Shown piece by piece: positions 32,307 through 40,383 of a DNA stretch of 44,011 nt. The stretch is from contig JAACSL010000038.1 in NCBI GenBank assembly GCA_009993955.1, forward strand, positions 1 through 44,011. The letters are read 5' to 3'. The first letter of the stretch is position 1. Each line of letters begins with the position of its first letter. The stretch comes from Paraglaciecola sp. GTDB lineage: Bacteria; Pseudomonadota; Gammaproteobacteria; Enterobacterales; Alteromonadaceae. Below the pieces are notes generated by a model that saw nothing but the letters and a program-made list of their open reading frames with translations, was not told the DNA's origin and ran no database searches. The translations under genes and the position numbers were made by a program.

Positions 32307-33692
32307 TTAAAGTCGAGGAGTAAGGTGCTGTAAGCTTGGCGGCAGGGTATTGGCAACTTGCAGCGTGCCACGCGCATCAGCAATCCCCATTTTTTCGAGC
32401 CATACCGCAAATTCAGGGCTTGGCGATTTATTTAGTACCTTGCGCAAATAAAGAGCATCGTGAAACGACGTGCTTTGGTAATTCAGCATGATGTCATCGG
32501 CACCTGGCACGCCCATAATAAAATTCACCCCGGCAACCCCTAAAAGCGTCAGTAAACTGTCCATGTCATCTTGGTCGGCCTCGGCATGGTTGGTATAACA
32601 AATGTCACAGCCCATTGGCAAACCCAAGAGTTTGCCACAAAAATGATCCTCGAGTCCCGCCCGTATAATTTGTTTGCCGTCATACAAATATTCAGGGCCA
32701 ATAAAACCGACCACCGTATTCACCAACAGAGGCTGGTAACGCCGAGCCACCGCATAGGCACGCACCTCACAGGTTTGTTGATCAACACCATGATGAGCAT
32801 TAGCCGATAGAGCACTGCCCTGCCCGGTCTCAAAATACATGACATTGTGTCCGAGCAATCCACGTTGCAGACTTAATGCTGCAGCATGCGCTTCATCTAA
32901 CATGGCCAAGGAAATCCCAAAACTGCGATTGGCGGCTTGCGTACCAGCAATAGACTGAAAAACTAAATCCACTGGTGCGCCATAGTTGATGGCTTCTAAG
33001 TGGGTAGATACATGGGTCAATACACAAGCTTGGGTGGGAATGTCATAGCGCTGAATAACATCATCGAGTAGTTGCATTAAGCCCATGACGGCGTGAATGT
33101 TATCTGTTGCTGGATTGATGCCAATCACCGCATCACCATTTCCATACAACAGTCCGTCGAGCAGCGACGCCGCAATCCCCGCTGGATCGTCGGTGGGGTG
33201 ATTAGGCTGTAAGCGTGTTGCCAAACGGCCTCGTAGACCAAGCGTTGAGCGAAATCGACTCACCACTTCAATTTTTTGACTGACTAAAATGAGGTCTTGG
33301 CTGCGCATTATTTTGGCTACTGCTGCAACCATTTCTGGTGTTAAGCCACTTGCAATAGCACTTAAGCGGCTGGCTGTGGCCTCATCCGATAACAACCAAT
33401 TGCGAAAATCTCCCACTGTCATATGCGCAATACTCAAAAAGGCGGCAGGATCATGGCTATCGATTATTAAACGACTCACTTCGTCGTCTTCGTAAGGCAC
33501 CACCAGTTCTTGCAAGAATTGCTTAAGAGGCAGGTCTGCCAAACACATTTGTGCAGCCACGCGCTCCGTGGCATCAAGGGCGGCTACGCCAGCAAGGCAA
33601 TCTCCCGAGCGCAAGGGTGTGGCTTTTGCTAACAGAGTTTTGAGATTTGCAAAACGATAGCGCGTGCCGCCTGCATCTGATTGATAGACCAT
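32307..33692 (-). CDS. eutB: Ethanolamine ammonia-lyase large subunit
   Basis: The catalytic heavy chain (TIM barrel) of ethanolamine ammonia-lyase, 461 residues, the normal length. Recognisable segments are RLATRLQPNHPTDDPAGIAASLLDGLLYGNGDAVIGINPATD (about 182-223), THVSTHLEAINYGAPVDLVFQSIAGTQ, MYFETGQGSALSANAHHGVDQQTCEVRAYAVARRY, and CDICYTNHAEADQDDM with VNFIMGVPGADDIMLNYQ near the end. The NxAxD and ETGQGSALS stretches line the ethanolamine and cobalamin sites. It is followed by eutC. The ATG has a poor ribosome site. Confidence 0.97.
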   Translation of the reverse strand: MVYQSDAGGTRYRFANLKTLLAKATPLRSGDCLAGVAALDATERVAAQMCLADLPLKQFLQELVVPYEDDEVSRLIIDSHDPAAFLSIAHMTVGDFRNWLLSDEATASRLSAIASGLTPEMVAAVAKIMRSQDLILVSQKIEVVSRFRSTLGLRGRLATRLQPNHPTDDPAGIAASLLDGLLYGNGDAVIGINPATDNIHAVMGLMQLLDDVIQRYDIPTQACVLTHVSTHLEAINYGAPVDLVFQSIAGTQAANRSFGISLAMLDEAHAAALSLQRGLLGHNVMYFETGQGSALSANAHHGVDQQTCEVRAYAVARRYQPLLVNTVVGFIGPEYLYDGKQIIRAGLEDHFCGKLLGLPMGCDICYTNHAEADQDDMDSLLTLLGVAGVNFIMGVPGADDIMLNYQSTSFHDALYLRKVLNKSPSPEFAVWLEKMGIADARGTLQVANTLPPSLQHLTPRL

Positions 33693-33796
33693 TAGTTTTT
33701 TATGAGAGAAGGACTGGTTGTTTACTTTCTAAGCAAAAGCATGGATGCAGTCAACTGAATTTAGTCACAACCTGAGGGTTCAAAAGCCTCAACCAC

Positions 33797-34057
33797 TTAT
33801 TTCCAGCCTTGTAGCCATAACCTTGCATCGCGCAATTCGTGCCACTGAATGGCAAATCTGCGTTTGCTCATCACCGCTTCTATTTGGCAATCAATCACAT
33901 TGTTGTCTTCGTCAAACGCTAACTCAACAATCATGAAATGTTTCTCTTTGCGGCGAGGCTCAATGGCCGTCCACTTGCTGTTTAGCAATTTTTTAGGATT
34001 AATCGCGTTTAGCTTGACTTGCTTAGTTGTGCGGTGAATCTTGTGATCAGTCTGCAT
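33797..34057 (-). CDS. TIGR02450-family small Trp-rich protein
   Basis: An 86-residue protein of the TIGR02450 conserved family, whose function is unknown. The signature is LNAINPKKLLNSKWTAIEPRRKEKHFMIVELAFDEDN-VIDCQIEAVMSKRRFAIQWHELRD-RLWLQGW: the N-P-K-K-L-L-x-S-K-W-T start and the spaced tryptophans are present. I start at the ATG at 34057, which overlaps the end of the DUF3750-like gene by eleven bases. An upstream extension of the frame only covers that gene's sequence. The two genes are probably one transcription unit. Confidence 0.85.
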   Translation of the reverse strand: MQTDHKIHRTTKQVKLNAINPKKLLNSKWTAIEPRRKEKHFMIVELAFDEDNNVIDCQIEAVMSKRRFAIQWHELRDARLWLQGWK

Positions 34058-34574
34058 AGCCACTACCAATGGCACGAAACGGCAACTTGAGGCCAAGTTC
34101 AGGTACTTGTTTTCCGATCCAGGCAGGGAAAGTATTGCTGTTTGGACCTGGAAATAAGGTGTATTCATCCGCCCAAGGATAACGGGCAATAGCCGCTTCC
34201 ACCTTCGGCAGCAATTCACTGGCCTTTTCACCCACTATGCTCAAGAGTTTTTCAGGTTTAGCGCCATACCAATAACGATCTGGCGTCGCCGTTTGATAGG
34301 AATATAGGGCGGGTAAACCACGCTTCACTCGCCAGCCTACTACCTCATAGACCGTATATTGCTCGGCATTTTCGGGCTTGACCGCTATCCAGCAATGCAC
34401 AGCAAACCATCCACGCCAGCTGTACGCATCGGCGGCATACACTTCAATAATGCTTTCAGCGTGCTTTGCAGGATCACTGGCAATACCAGCAGATTCGCGA
34501 CTCGCGGTACGCCAATCATTTTTGGCACAGCCACACAGCAGTACTATCAACAACAATCCAAGGGTTAAACGCAT
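34047..34574 (-). CDS. DUF3750-like lipoprotein
   Basis: A 175-residue lipoprotein: a short signal MRLTLGLLLIVLLCGC with lipobox LLCGC, then a mature domain with AESIIEVYAADAYSWRGWFAVHCWIAVKPENAEQYTVYEVVGWRV and YPWADEYTLFPGPNSNTFPAWI, matching DUF3750 (the W-R-G-x-F-A-x-H-x-W and G-P-N-S-N-T-F motifs). The HxW and GPNSNTF arrangement recalls cysteine-less NlpC/LRAT-like folds; enzymatic function is not known. I start at 34574 because the upstream part of the frame (to 34646) precedes the signal peptide. It overlaps the TIGR02450 gene. Confidence 0.82.
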   Translation of the reverse strand: MRLTLGLLLIVLLCGCAKNDWRTASRESAGIASDPAKHAESIIEVYAADAYSWRGWFAVHCWIAVKPENAEQYTVYEVVGWRVKRGLPALYSYQTATPDRYWYGAKPEKLLSIVGEKASELLPKVEAAIARYPWADEYTLFPGPNSNTFPAWIGKQVPELGLKLPFRAIGSGYAD

Positions 34575-34673
34575 CTTATCATTCCTATATCTGAGATCAC
34601 TTGTACCGTGGTTTTGCTGCAAAGGCTCAAAAATTTTTAAAAGCATAGGCAGTAGCCATGCTAGCTGAATAGA

Positions 34674-34790
34674 TTAAGCGCCACCTTCGGTTGTTATATG
34701 TAAAATTTGACCACAATGTTTACAGTGCACCGCATCACTATCATGGCGATTTAGACCACAACTGGGGCATTCATACTTAACCCTAACCGG
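34674..34790 (-). pseudogene. Out-of-frame zinc ribbon of K+ channel
   Basis: In the frame shifted by one base from the channel gene, the minus strand reads PVRVKYECPSCGLNRHDSD, then AVHCKHCGQILH and a stop at 34674. Two CxxC pairs form a zinc ribbon. It continues the channel's C-terminus without gap if one base is added near 34788-34793 (a CCGG-CCGG stretch), giving 256 residues. It looks like a frameshift or sequencing error, not a separate gene. Confidence 0.75.
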
Positions 34791-35443
34791 CCGGAAAATA
34801 GTTTGAATGAGCCGTAAAAAAAGTGAATGCCAAACACCATGATCAACACCGCGAGTATTCGCCCTTCAGTGCCTAGCAAGGTGATGTCCCCAAATCCTGT
34901 GGTGGTGAGGGTGGCAATCGTAAAGTACAAGGCATCCACGTAGTTGCTGATGCCAGGGTTTCGATCAACTTGGCTGACAAACACCACCGCAGTGATCACA
35001 AAAATAAACACAAGTAAGTTGATGATACTAAACAACACTTCTTCATGAGTGCGCACAAAACTGCTTTGTGCACCCAGTGTTTTCAGCATGTGATACGAAC
35101 GCAGCAGTCGCAAGGCTCTTGCTACACGCAAAAAGCTATAATTTGCCGCCAAGCTCGGCGCAAATAAAGACATTATAACGATCAAGTCAGCCAAACTGGT
35201 GGGATGCAGTATCTCGCGAAAAACCAGTTTGCTGCTCCAAGTACGCAGGATAAATTCGATGAGATAATAGATACCTATCGTGACTTCTAACCAATGCCAC
35301 TCAGCTAAAAAGTGTAAAAATGTCGACACAATAAAATAACTGATAGTCAACGCATCGATGCACAATAACAGCCAGCGAAACTGATTTGCCGAACGACTTT
35401 TGCCGTGATAGAGATGATTAATAGTTTGTTTTAATGTGCGCAA
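34751..35443 (-). CDS. Voltage-gated K+ channel, frameshifted C-terminus
   Basis: A six-TM potassium channel subunit of the bacterial voltage-gated type (KvAP/KvLm-like). As it stands it has 230 residues. Segments S1-S4 lie about 25-125, with a charged S4 (FLRVARALRLLRSYHMLK, four arginines at regular spacing). S5 is about 135-157, the pore helix and selectivity filter are TLTTTGFGD (about 187-195), and S6 is about 200-215. The last residues (GRLGLSMNAPVVV) are out of frame: in the alternative frame a zinc ribbon follows, so the natural product is probably 256 residues. A 15-bp tandem repeat lies just upstream. Confidence 0.85.
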   Translation of the reverse strand: MRTLKQTINHLYHGKSRSANQFRWLLLCIDALTISYFIVSTFLHFLAEWHWLEVTIGIYYLIEFILRTWSSKLVFREILHPTSLADLIVIMSLFAPSLAANYSFLRVARALRLLRSYHMLKTLGAQSSFVRTHEEVLFSIINLLVFIFVITAVVFVSQVDRNPGISNYVDALYFTIATLTTTGFGDITLLGTEGRILAVLIMVFGIHFFYGSFKLFSGRLGLSMNAPVVV

Positions 35444-35472
35444 ATTTCGTTTCCTGTCAGGTGTTAGTTGTT

Positions 35473-35545
35473 GTGGCTCTCAATAGAGTGGCTCTCAATA
35501 GAGTGGCTCTAAATAGAGTGGCTTTCACAAAAGTAGCGCTCAAAA
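35473..35545 (-). repeat. 15-bp tandem repeat upstream of K+ channel
   Basis: TGGCTCTCAATAGAG occurs twice exactly (35473-35487 and 35488-35502), then with one change (35503-35517), then decays (35518-35532 and a partial unit to about 35545). It lies 30 to 100 bases before the channel start, in the leader or promoter zone. Copy number may vary between strains. Confidence 0.85.
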
Positions 35546-35726
35546 GTCTGGTGCTGATTACGTTGACGGATTATTTTTCGCGTTAATCCTATTCTTTTAT
35601 CTATCAAGCTTGAAGTTCGTGGCAACAACACCACTATAGTATGCAGCACAGAGGGAAGAAACTGATCTTTTCCCTCCGTTTCAACGAATTGCTTTCTCTC
35701 AATATGATTAATCTGGAGTACTCAAC

Positions 35727-36872
35727 GTGAAATTTTCTTATGTAAATCCCACCCAAATTCAATTCGGACAGGGCCAGATTGCCAGCATCAGTGGCTTAAT
35801 TCCAACAGATAAAAAAGTACTCGTTATCTACGGTGGCGGATCAATCAAACGCAATGGCGTTTACGACCAAGTTAAATCTGCATTGAGCCAACATGATTAC
35901 TCAGAGTTTTCCGGCGTCGAACCCAACCCAACGGTGGAAACGTTGGACAAGGCCGTGAAAGTAGTCAAAGAACAAAACATCGATTTCATATTAGCGGTAG
36001 GTGGCGGTTCTGTTATTGACGGCGCGAAATATGTCGCTGCAGCAGCTAAACATAACGGTGATGGCTGGGATATTCTACTGGGCAAACACAAGGTAACCGA
36101 AGCCGTGACCTTAGGCGCTATTCTGACGATCCCTGCCACTGGCTCTGAGTCAAATGGTGCGTCGGTGGTGACAAAAGCAGCAACCTCTGACAAATTGGCC
36201 TTTATCAGCCCTCTTGTACAACCCGTGTTTGCTGTATTAGATCCAGATGTCATGCGAACCTTACCTCAACGTCAACTCGCCAATGGCGTTGTGGACGCAT
36301 GGGTACACATCTGTGAGCAATATTTAACCTTTCCAGCGGGTGCCATGGTGCAAGATGGTTACGCAGAAGCCTTACTTAAAAATTTACGTCACCTAGCGGC
36401 AACCTTTTCCCAACAAGATGATGCTTGGCGTGCGAATTTAATGTGGACCGCCAACCAAGCCTTAAATGGTCTGATTGGCGCTGGCGTTTCCCAAGATTGG
36501 GCAACACACATGATTGGTCATGAGTTAACGGCCTTGTACGGGGTTGACCATGCGCGTTCACTTGCGATTGTGCAGCCGTGGTTATTACGCAATCAACTTG
36601 GCCACAAAAAAGCCAAGTTAGAGCAAATGGGGCGCAACGTTTTTGCCTTAACAGACGGCCCTGACTTGGCTGAGAAAACGATTCAAGCCATAGAAAGTCT
36701 CTATCATAGCTTAGATGTAGCCACACAGCTGACCGAGCATGATGGTGATAAAGCCGCGGCCATTGAGGCGGTCATTGGCCAGCTTAAAAAACACGGCATG
36801 CTAAAATTGGGTGAACATCAAGCCATTACATTAGAGCAAAGCAAAGCGATATTGGAGGCAGCCGTCGCCTAA
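35727..36872 (+). CDS. yqhD: Iron-dependent alcohol dehydrogenase (YqhD-like)
   Basis: A cytoplasmic NADPH-dependent aldehyde reductase of the group III metal-dependent alcohol dehydrogenases, thought to remove toxic short-chain aldehydes. The 381 residues are close to E. coli YqhD (387). The nucleotide-binding GGGSIKRNGVYD (37-48) and GGGSVIDGAKY are present. Metal ligands are in GVVDAWVHICEQY (Asp and His), THMIGHEL and YGVDHARSL (His). A strong terminator follows. In E. coli yqhD is controlled by YqhC; no such AraC-type gene is visible here. The upstream 283 bases hold the channel promoter region and repeats. Confidence 0.92.
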   Translation: MKFSYVNPTQIQFGQGQIASISGLIPTDKKVLVIYGGGSIKRNGVYDQVKSALSQHDYSEFSGVEPNPTVETLDKAVKVVKEQNIDFILAVGGGSVIDGAKYVAAAAKHNGDGWDILLGKHKVTEAVTLGAILTIPATGSESNGASVVTKAATSDKLAFISPLVQPVFAVLDPDVMRTLPQRQLANGVVDAWVHICEQYLTFPAGAMVQDGYAEALLKNLRHLAATFSQQDDAWRANLMWTANQALNGLIGAGVSQDWATHMIGHELTALYGVDHARSLAIVQPWLLRNQLGHKKAKLEQMGRNVFALTDGPDLAEKTIQAIESLYHSLDVATQLTEHDGDKAAAIEAVIGQLKKHGMLKLGEHQAITLEQSKAILEAAVA

Positions 36873-36905
36873 AGCCTTTAATTCTGGAAAGATTTCCATG
36901 CTCAA

Positions 36906-36941
36906 ACGCCCTAGCGCCGCAAAGCCTAGGGTGTTTTTTTA
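36906..36941 (+). terminator. Terminator after yqhD
   Basis: CGCCCTAG and CTAGGGTG pair with one wobble around a short loop and run into seven T residues, 35 bases after the yqhD stop. It separates yqhD from the iron-uptake genes. Confidence 0.85.
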
Positions 36942-36974
36942 TGCTGACTGTCGGACATAAGATATTTTGTTAGT

Positions 36975-36993
36975 GAGAACAATTATCATTTGC
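36975..36993 (+). promoter_or_regulatory. Fur box before siderophore receptor
   Basis: GAGAACAATTATCATTTGC matches 13 of 19 positions of the classic GATAATGATAATCATTATC box, with the right half strongest (ATTATCATT). It lies about 75 bases before the receptor start, where Fur would repress when iron is sufficient. Confidence 0.72.
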
Positions 36994-37067
36994 ATTTGAT
37001 CAATTTTATCTGGTAAGCTCCTCCTCGAACTCAATAACCGCACTTTATCGACTCAGGGAGCAACAAC

Positions 37068-39416
37068 GTGTCAACCAAGCATCACCCCCTTCTTAGCGTT
37101 AATCACAAAAAATTGGCAAACCCCACCACACAACTTGGCTCACATGCCATCATGATGGCCTTGGCTTTTAGTTGCAGTAGCGTGCAAGCTGATGAAGCCT
37201 TATGTAATGAGCAAACAAATCAAGAACAGCGTTGTATCGCTGAAAAAAACAACATAGAACGCATTAAAATTCATGGCGTTCGTGATTCGTTATACAACGT
37301 GAAGCAGAGCGGCGACTTACGGCATTTAGCTCCTTTAGCCGATACCCCCCAAACCATCACGGTATTGACTCAAGACCAAATTCAAGAATCTGGCCGTACG
37401 GATTTAAAAGAAATATTGGCAACACAATCAGGGGTAACCTTGGGCACGGGTGAAAACGGCAACGCTTTTGGCGACCGCTATATTATTCGCGGCCATGAAG
37501 CGCGCAGTGATGTGTTTGTTGATGGTTTGCGAGACCCAGGCATGACCACTCGCGAAAGTTTTGCCACGGCACAAGTTGAAATTACCAAAGGGCCGAGTGC
37601 CACTTTTGCAGGTCGCGGCTCGTCAGGTGGTGCGGTGAACAGTATTACGAAAACCGCTTCACCTTCCTACGATTTTGGACGTGTTGATGTCAGTGTAGGC
37701 AGTGATGACTATCACCGAGTCACAGTGGATGCCAATAAAACCCTGAATCAACAATTTGCCTTACGGGTAAATGCCCTTGATGCACGAGAAAATTCACCAG
37801 GGCGCGACGGTATAATAAGAGATCGCAGTGGCGCCCTGCTCTCTGCGAACTACCTACCCACTGATCATTTGTCGTTTAATTTAGATGCCTATTATTTGCA
37901 AGCCGATGACGTGCCTGACCTAGGCAGTTATTTTGATCGCACTAAACGTGAACCTGTTAAAAATATTCCGGTCTACGCTCAAAACGAAGACTTCTTAAAC
38001 AGTGAGGTCTTTGCCCTAACCCTACGCACTGATTATCAAATTGCCGACAACCTGCGTTTTTACAATGCTACTCGCTTTGGCAAAACCGAAAATGCCTATT
38101 TAACCACTGGTTTGAGTGGCAGCACGCGCGCCGCAAGTGATAGCGTTGCTCCGGGTGAAAACACCAATGTGCTGAGCACGCATCAGGGATGGCAAGAGGT
38201 GGATTATGTCGCAAGTCAATTCAACCTCTATTGGGACAAACAATGGTTGGCACTCAAGCACAAATTTGTTTTCGGTTTCGAATATTCAGACGAATCAGTG
38301 GACAACGGAGTATATGAGGTTAATTTTAATCAGGCGCCAAATTGCCAGGTTGATGGTCGACGTGGCCTTAGCGATGCCTACTGTATTGTCGGCGCCAATC
38401 AAACAGTGCTGCCAGGTATTCGCCACTTAATGGATCGCAGTGTCAGTAAGGGGGCGAGTGATGCATTATTTGACATTGAGACCTCGGCTTTTTACGTCAT
38501 GGATACGGTAAAAATCAATGCTGCATGGGATGTGTTTTTCGGCTTACGCCAAGATTCTTTTGATTACAGCAATGACACCACTAGCCGCAGTGGCGAGCAA
38601 CTGTTTAGCTATTCCGATACGCTCTACAATGGCCATTTAGGTTTAGTCTTCAATTTGAGTGAAGATGCTAATTTTTATGCCACTTATAGTACGGCCACGA
38701 ATATCAATGGGGGTGAATCTGATTTAGGGGCAAATTGTGGTTATGGTGGTTTATGTGGTGATCCCGAACAGGCCCAGCGCTCCGATCCAGAATTTGTCGA
38801 AAACCTTGAAATAGGCAGTAAGTGGCAGTTTATGGACGATGAACTGCTCGCCACTGTTGCGTTATTTCGCATCACCAAAAGTGATGTAATGGAGAGTGTG
38901 GGAGACGCCTACTCTAGCCTTGGCACCTTAAATACGGGGAAAAATCGGGTGCAAGGTATTGAACTGGGTCTGTCTGGCGAAATAACTGAACAGTTGAGCA
39001 TTCAAGCCAGTGCAGCCGTGATGAATTCACAAGTGCTTGAATCTTTTATTACTGACAATATCGGCCGTGATTTGAGCAATTTTGCTGATCAGAGTTACTA
39101 CTTGCAATTGCGTTACCAAGCCACTGAAACCTTCGCATTTGGCGGTGACTACACGTACAAGAGTGAGATGTATGGTGGTCAACCCGATACCGCAGCGGGA
39201 TTTGATAGTAGCATCAATGATTACACCATTGTTGTACCTGCTTACTCAGTGGTTAACTTATTTGCTAACTACAGCGTTAACGATGCGCTGACACTGCGCC
39301 TCAATGTTGGTAACGTGTTTGACAAAGAATACTGGACCGCAGCATACCGCTCTGGCAGCTTCATGTACCTTGGTGATGGACGGAGTTTGCGGGCTAGTAT
39401 GACCTATGAGTTTTAA
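37068..39416 (+). CDS. TonB-dependent siderophore receptor
   Basis: An outer-membrane receptor of the Fiu/PiuA catecholate type, 782 residues. The start is GTG at 37068 behind AGGGAG. The signal region is longer than usual (to about residue 41, VQADEA). A TonB-box-like IERIKIHGV (about 63-71) precedes the plug with DTPQTITVLTQDQIQESGRTDLKEIL, YIIRGHEARSDVFVDGLRDPG and EITKGPSATFAGRGSSGGAVNSITK. The barrel ends in MTYEF. The family imports ferric catecholates and related compounds. A Fur box lies upstream and a PiuC-type hydroxylase gene follows directly, the arrangement seen in piuA-piuC and fiu-ybiX pairs. Confidence 0.92.
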   Translation: MSTKHHPLLSVNHKKLANPTTQLGSHAIMMALAFSCSSVQADEALCNEQTNQEQRCIAEKNNIERIKIHGVRDSLYNVKQSGDLRHLAPLADTPQTITVLTQDQIQESGRTDLKEILATQSGVTLGTGENGNAFGDRYIIRGHEARSDVFVDGLRDPGMTTRESFATAQVEITKGPSATFAGRGSSGGAVNSITKTASPSYDFGRVDVSVGSDDYHRVTVDANKTLNQQFALRVNALDARENSPGRDGIIRDRSGALLSANYLPTDHLSFNLDAYYLQADDVPDLGSYFDRTKREPVKNIPVYAQNEDFLNSEVFALTLRTDYQIADNLRFYNATRFGKTENAYLTTGLSGSTRAASDSVAPGENTNVLSTHQGWQEVDYVASQFNLYWDKQWLALKHKFVFGFEYSDESVDNGVYEVNFNQAPNCQVDGRRGLSDAYCIVGANQTVLPGIRHLMDRSVSKGASDALFDIETSAFYVMDTVKINAAWDVFFGLRQDSFDYSNDTTSRSGEQLFSYSDTLYNGHLGLVFNLSEDANFYATYSTATNINGGESDLGANCGYGGLCGDPEQAQRSDPEFVENLEIGSKWQFMDDELLATVALFRITKSDVMESVGDAYSSLGTLNTGKNRVQGIELGLSGEITEQLSIQASAAVMNSQVLESFITDNIGRDLSNFADQSYYLQLRYQATETFAFGGDYTYKSEMYGGQPDTAAGFDSSINDYTIVVPAYSVVNLFANYSVNDALTLRLNVGNVFDKEYWTAAYRSGSFMYLGDGRSLRASMTYEF

Positions 39417-39431
39417 GTGTGGAGCGTCATT

Positions 39432-40112
39432 ATGTTGATCATTGATAGCCTGCTAGAGGCAGATGAAGTGCAGTCTTATCGTCAGATACTTGCAACGCTT
39501 CCGTGGCAAGATGGCAGTAAAACGGCAATGGGCATGGCTGCGGCGGTAAAGCGCAATGCGCAAGCAGACACTAATGACGCGACCTTGCGCCAACTGGCTA
39601 ACCGCCTGTTGGCGCGTTTAGGCGAAACCAAAGAGTTGGTATCAGCGGCCTTGCCGCTGCATATTTTTCCACCGTGTTTTAATCGATATCAAGATCAAGA
39701 TGAATATGGTTGGCATGTGGATGCAGCGATTATGCGTTTACCCAATAGTCATCAAGTGATGCGCAGTGACCTGTCGATGACCGTATTTTTGAGTGAGCCA
39801 GAAGAGTATGACGGGGGTGAATTGCTGATCACCACTGAATTCGGTGAATTACCTGTAAAACTCCCCGCCGGTCATGCCGTTTTATATCCCTCGAGCAGCG
39901 TGCATAAAGTGTGTGCGGTGACAAAAGGTACACGTTTTGCCGCTATAACGTGGCTGCAAAGTATGATTGCTGATCACAGTCTTCGCCAAACCTTGCAGCA
40001 ACTTGACCAAACTATCCAATCTTTGATGGTTAATCAGCGGGCAAACCGCCAAGAACTTGACCAACTGCACAATGTTTATCACAACCTTGTCAGGCAATTT
40101 TCACAACTCTAA
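39432..40112 (+). CDS. piuC: PKHD-type Fe(II)/2-oxoglutarate hydroxylase
   Basis: A 226-residue PiuC/YbiX-type dioxygenase. The iron-binding triad is seen as HVD in YGWHVDAAIM (about 96-98) and His in SSSVHKVCAV (about 158), with Arg in GTRFAAITW for 2-oxoglutarate. The C-terminal quarter is helical (QTLQQLDQTIQSLMVN). I use the ATG at 39432, with TGTGGAG before it; a GTG at 39417 directly after the receptor stop is the alternative. It follows the siderophore receptor in the same Fur-linked unit. The target molecule of these enzymes is not settled; modification of a siderophore or an iron-responsive role has been proposed. Confidence 0.9.
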   Translation: MLIIDSLLEADEVQSYRQILATLPWQDGSKTAMGMAAAVKRNAQADTNDATLRQLANRLLARLGETKELVSAALPLHIFPPCFNRYQDQDEYGWHVDAAIMRLPNSHQVMRSDLSMTVFLSEPEEYDGGELLITTEFGELPVKLPAGHAVLYPSSSVHKVCAVTKGTRFAAITWLQSMIADHSLRQTLQQLDQTIQSLMVNQRANRQELDQLHNVYHNLVRQFSQL

Positions 40113-40258
40113 TATCGCTATTTTTCGATTGGAAAGCTGTGCTTGCTAGGCAAATTCAGGTCATAGGCCCCTACTCTGTGGGCCAAACCCTGCAATTAAA
40201 CTGTAGCGTTTTCTTTACTAACTATTTAGCCAGCTTATTGATCTGACAAGATAATAAA

Positions 40259-40301
40259 GCAGACGAATAGTCATTATAATCACAAAAGACTACTCATCTG
40301 C
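40259..40301 (+). promoter_or_regulatory. Operator-like inverted repeat before pckA
   Basis: GCAGA-4-TAGTC (40259-40272) and GACTA-4-TCTGC (40288-40301) form a two-block perfect inverted repeat with a 15-base centre that contains TATAAT (40275-40280). It could be a regulator site overlapping the pckA promoter -10, or a leader hairpin. No -35 of good quality is seen 17 bases upstream of that TATAAT, which would suit an activator. The rest of 40113-40383 shows nothing I can name. Confidence 0.45.
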
Positions 40302-40383
40302 CCGTATCTGGCTCAATGTCGGGGCTGATGAAATACCGATAAACATAATAATAAAAATAAAAATCAGCAGAGGACTCTACCCT

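Noticed and set aside
33797-34231. Long version (144 residues) of the TIGR02450 protein
   Set aside because: The first 58 residues simply translate the DUF3750-like gene in another frame; the family domain begins at the ATG at 34057.
35473-35545. CRISPR-like or phage-integration repeat
   Set aside because: Direct 15-bp tandem copies with no spacers or integrase nearby; simple tandem duplication is enough.
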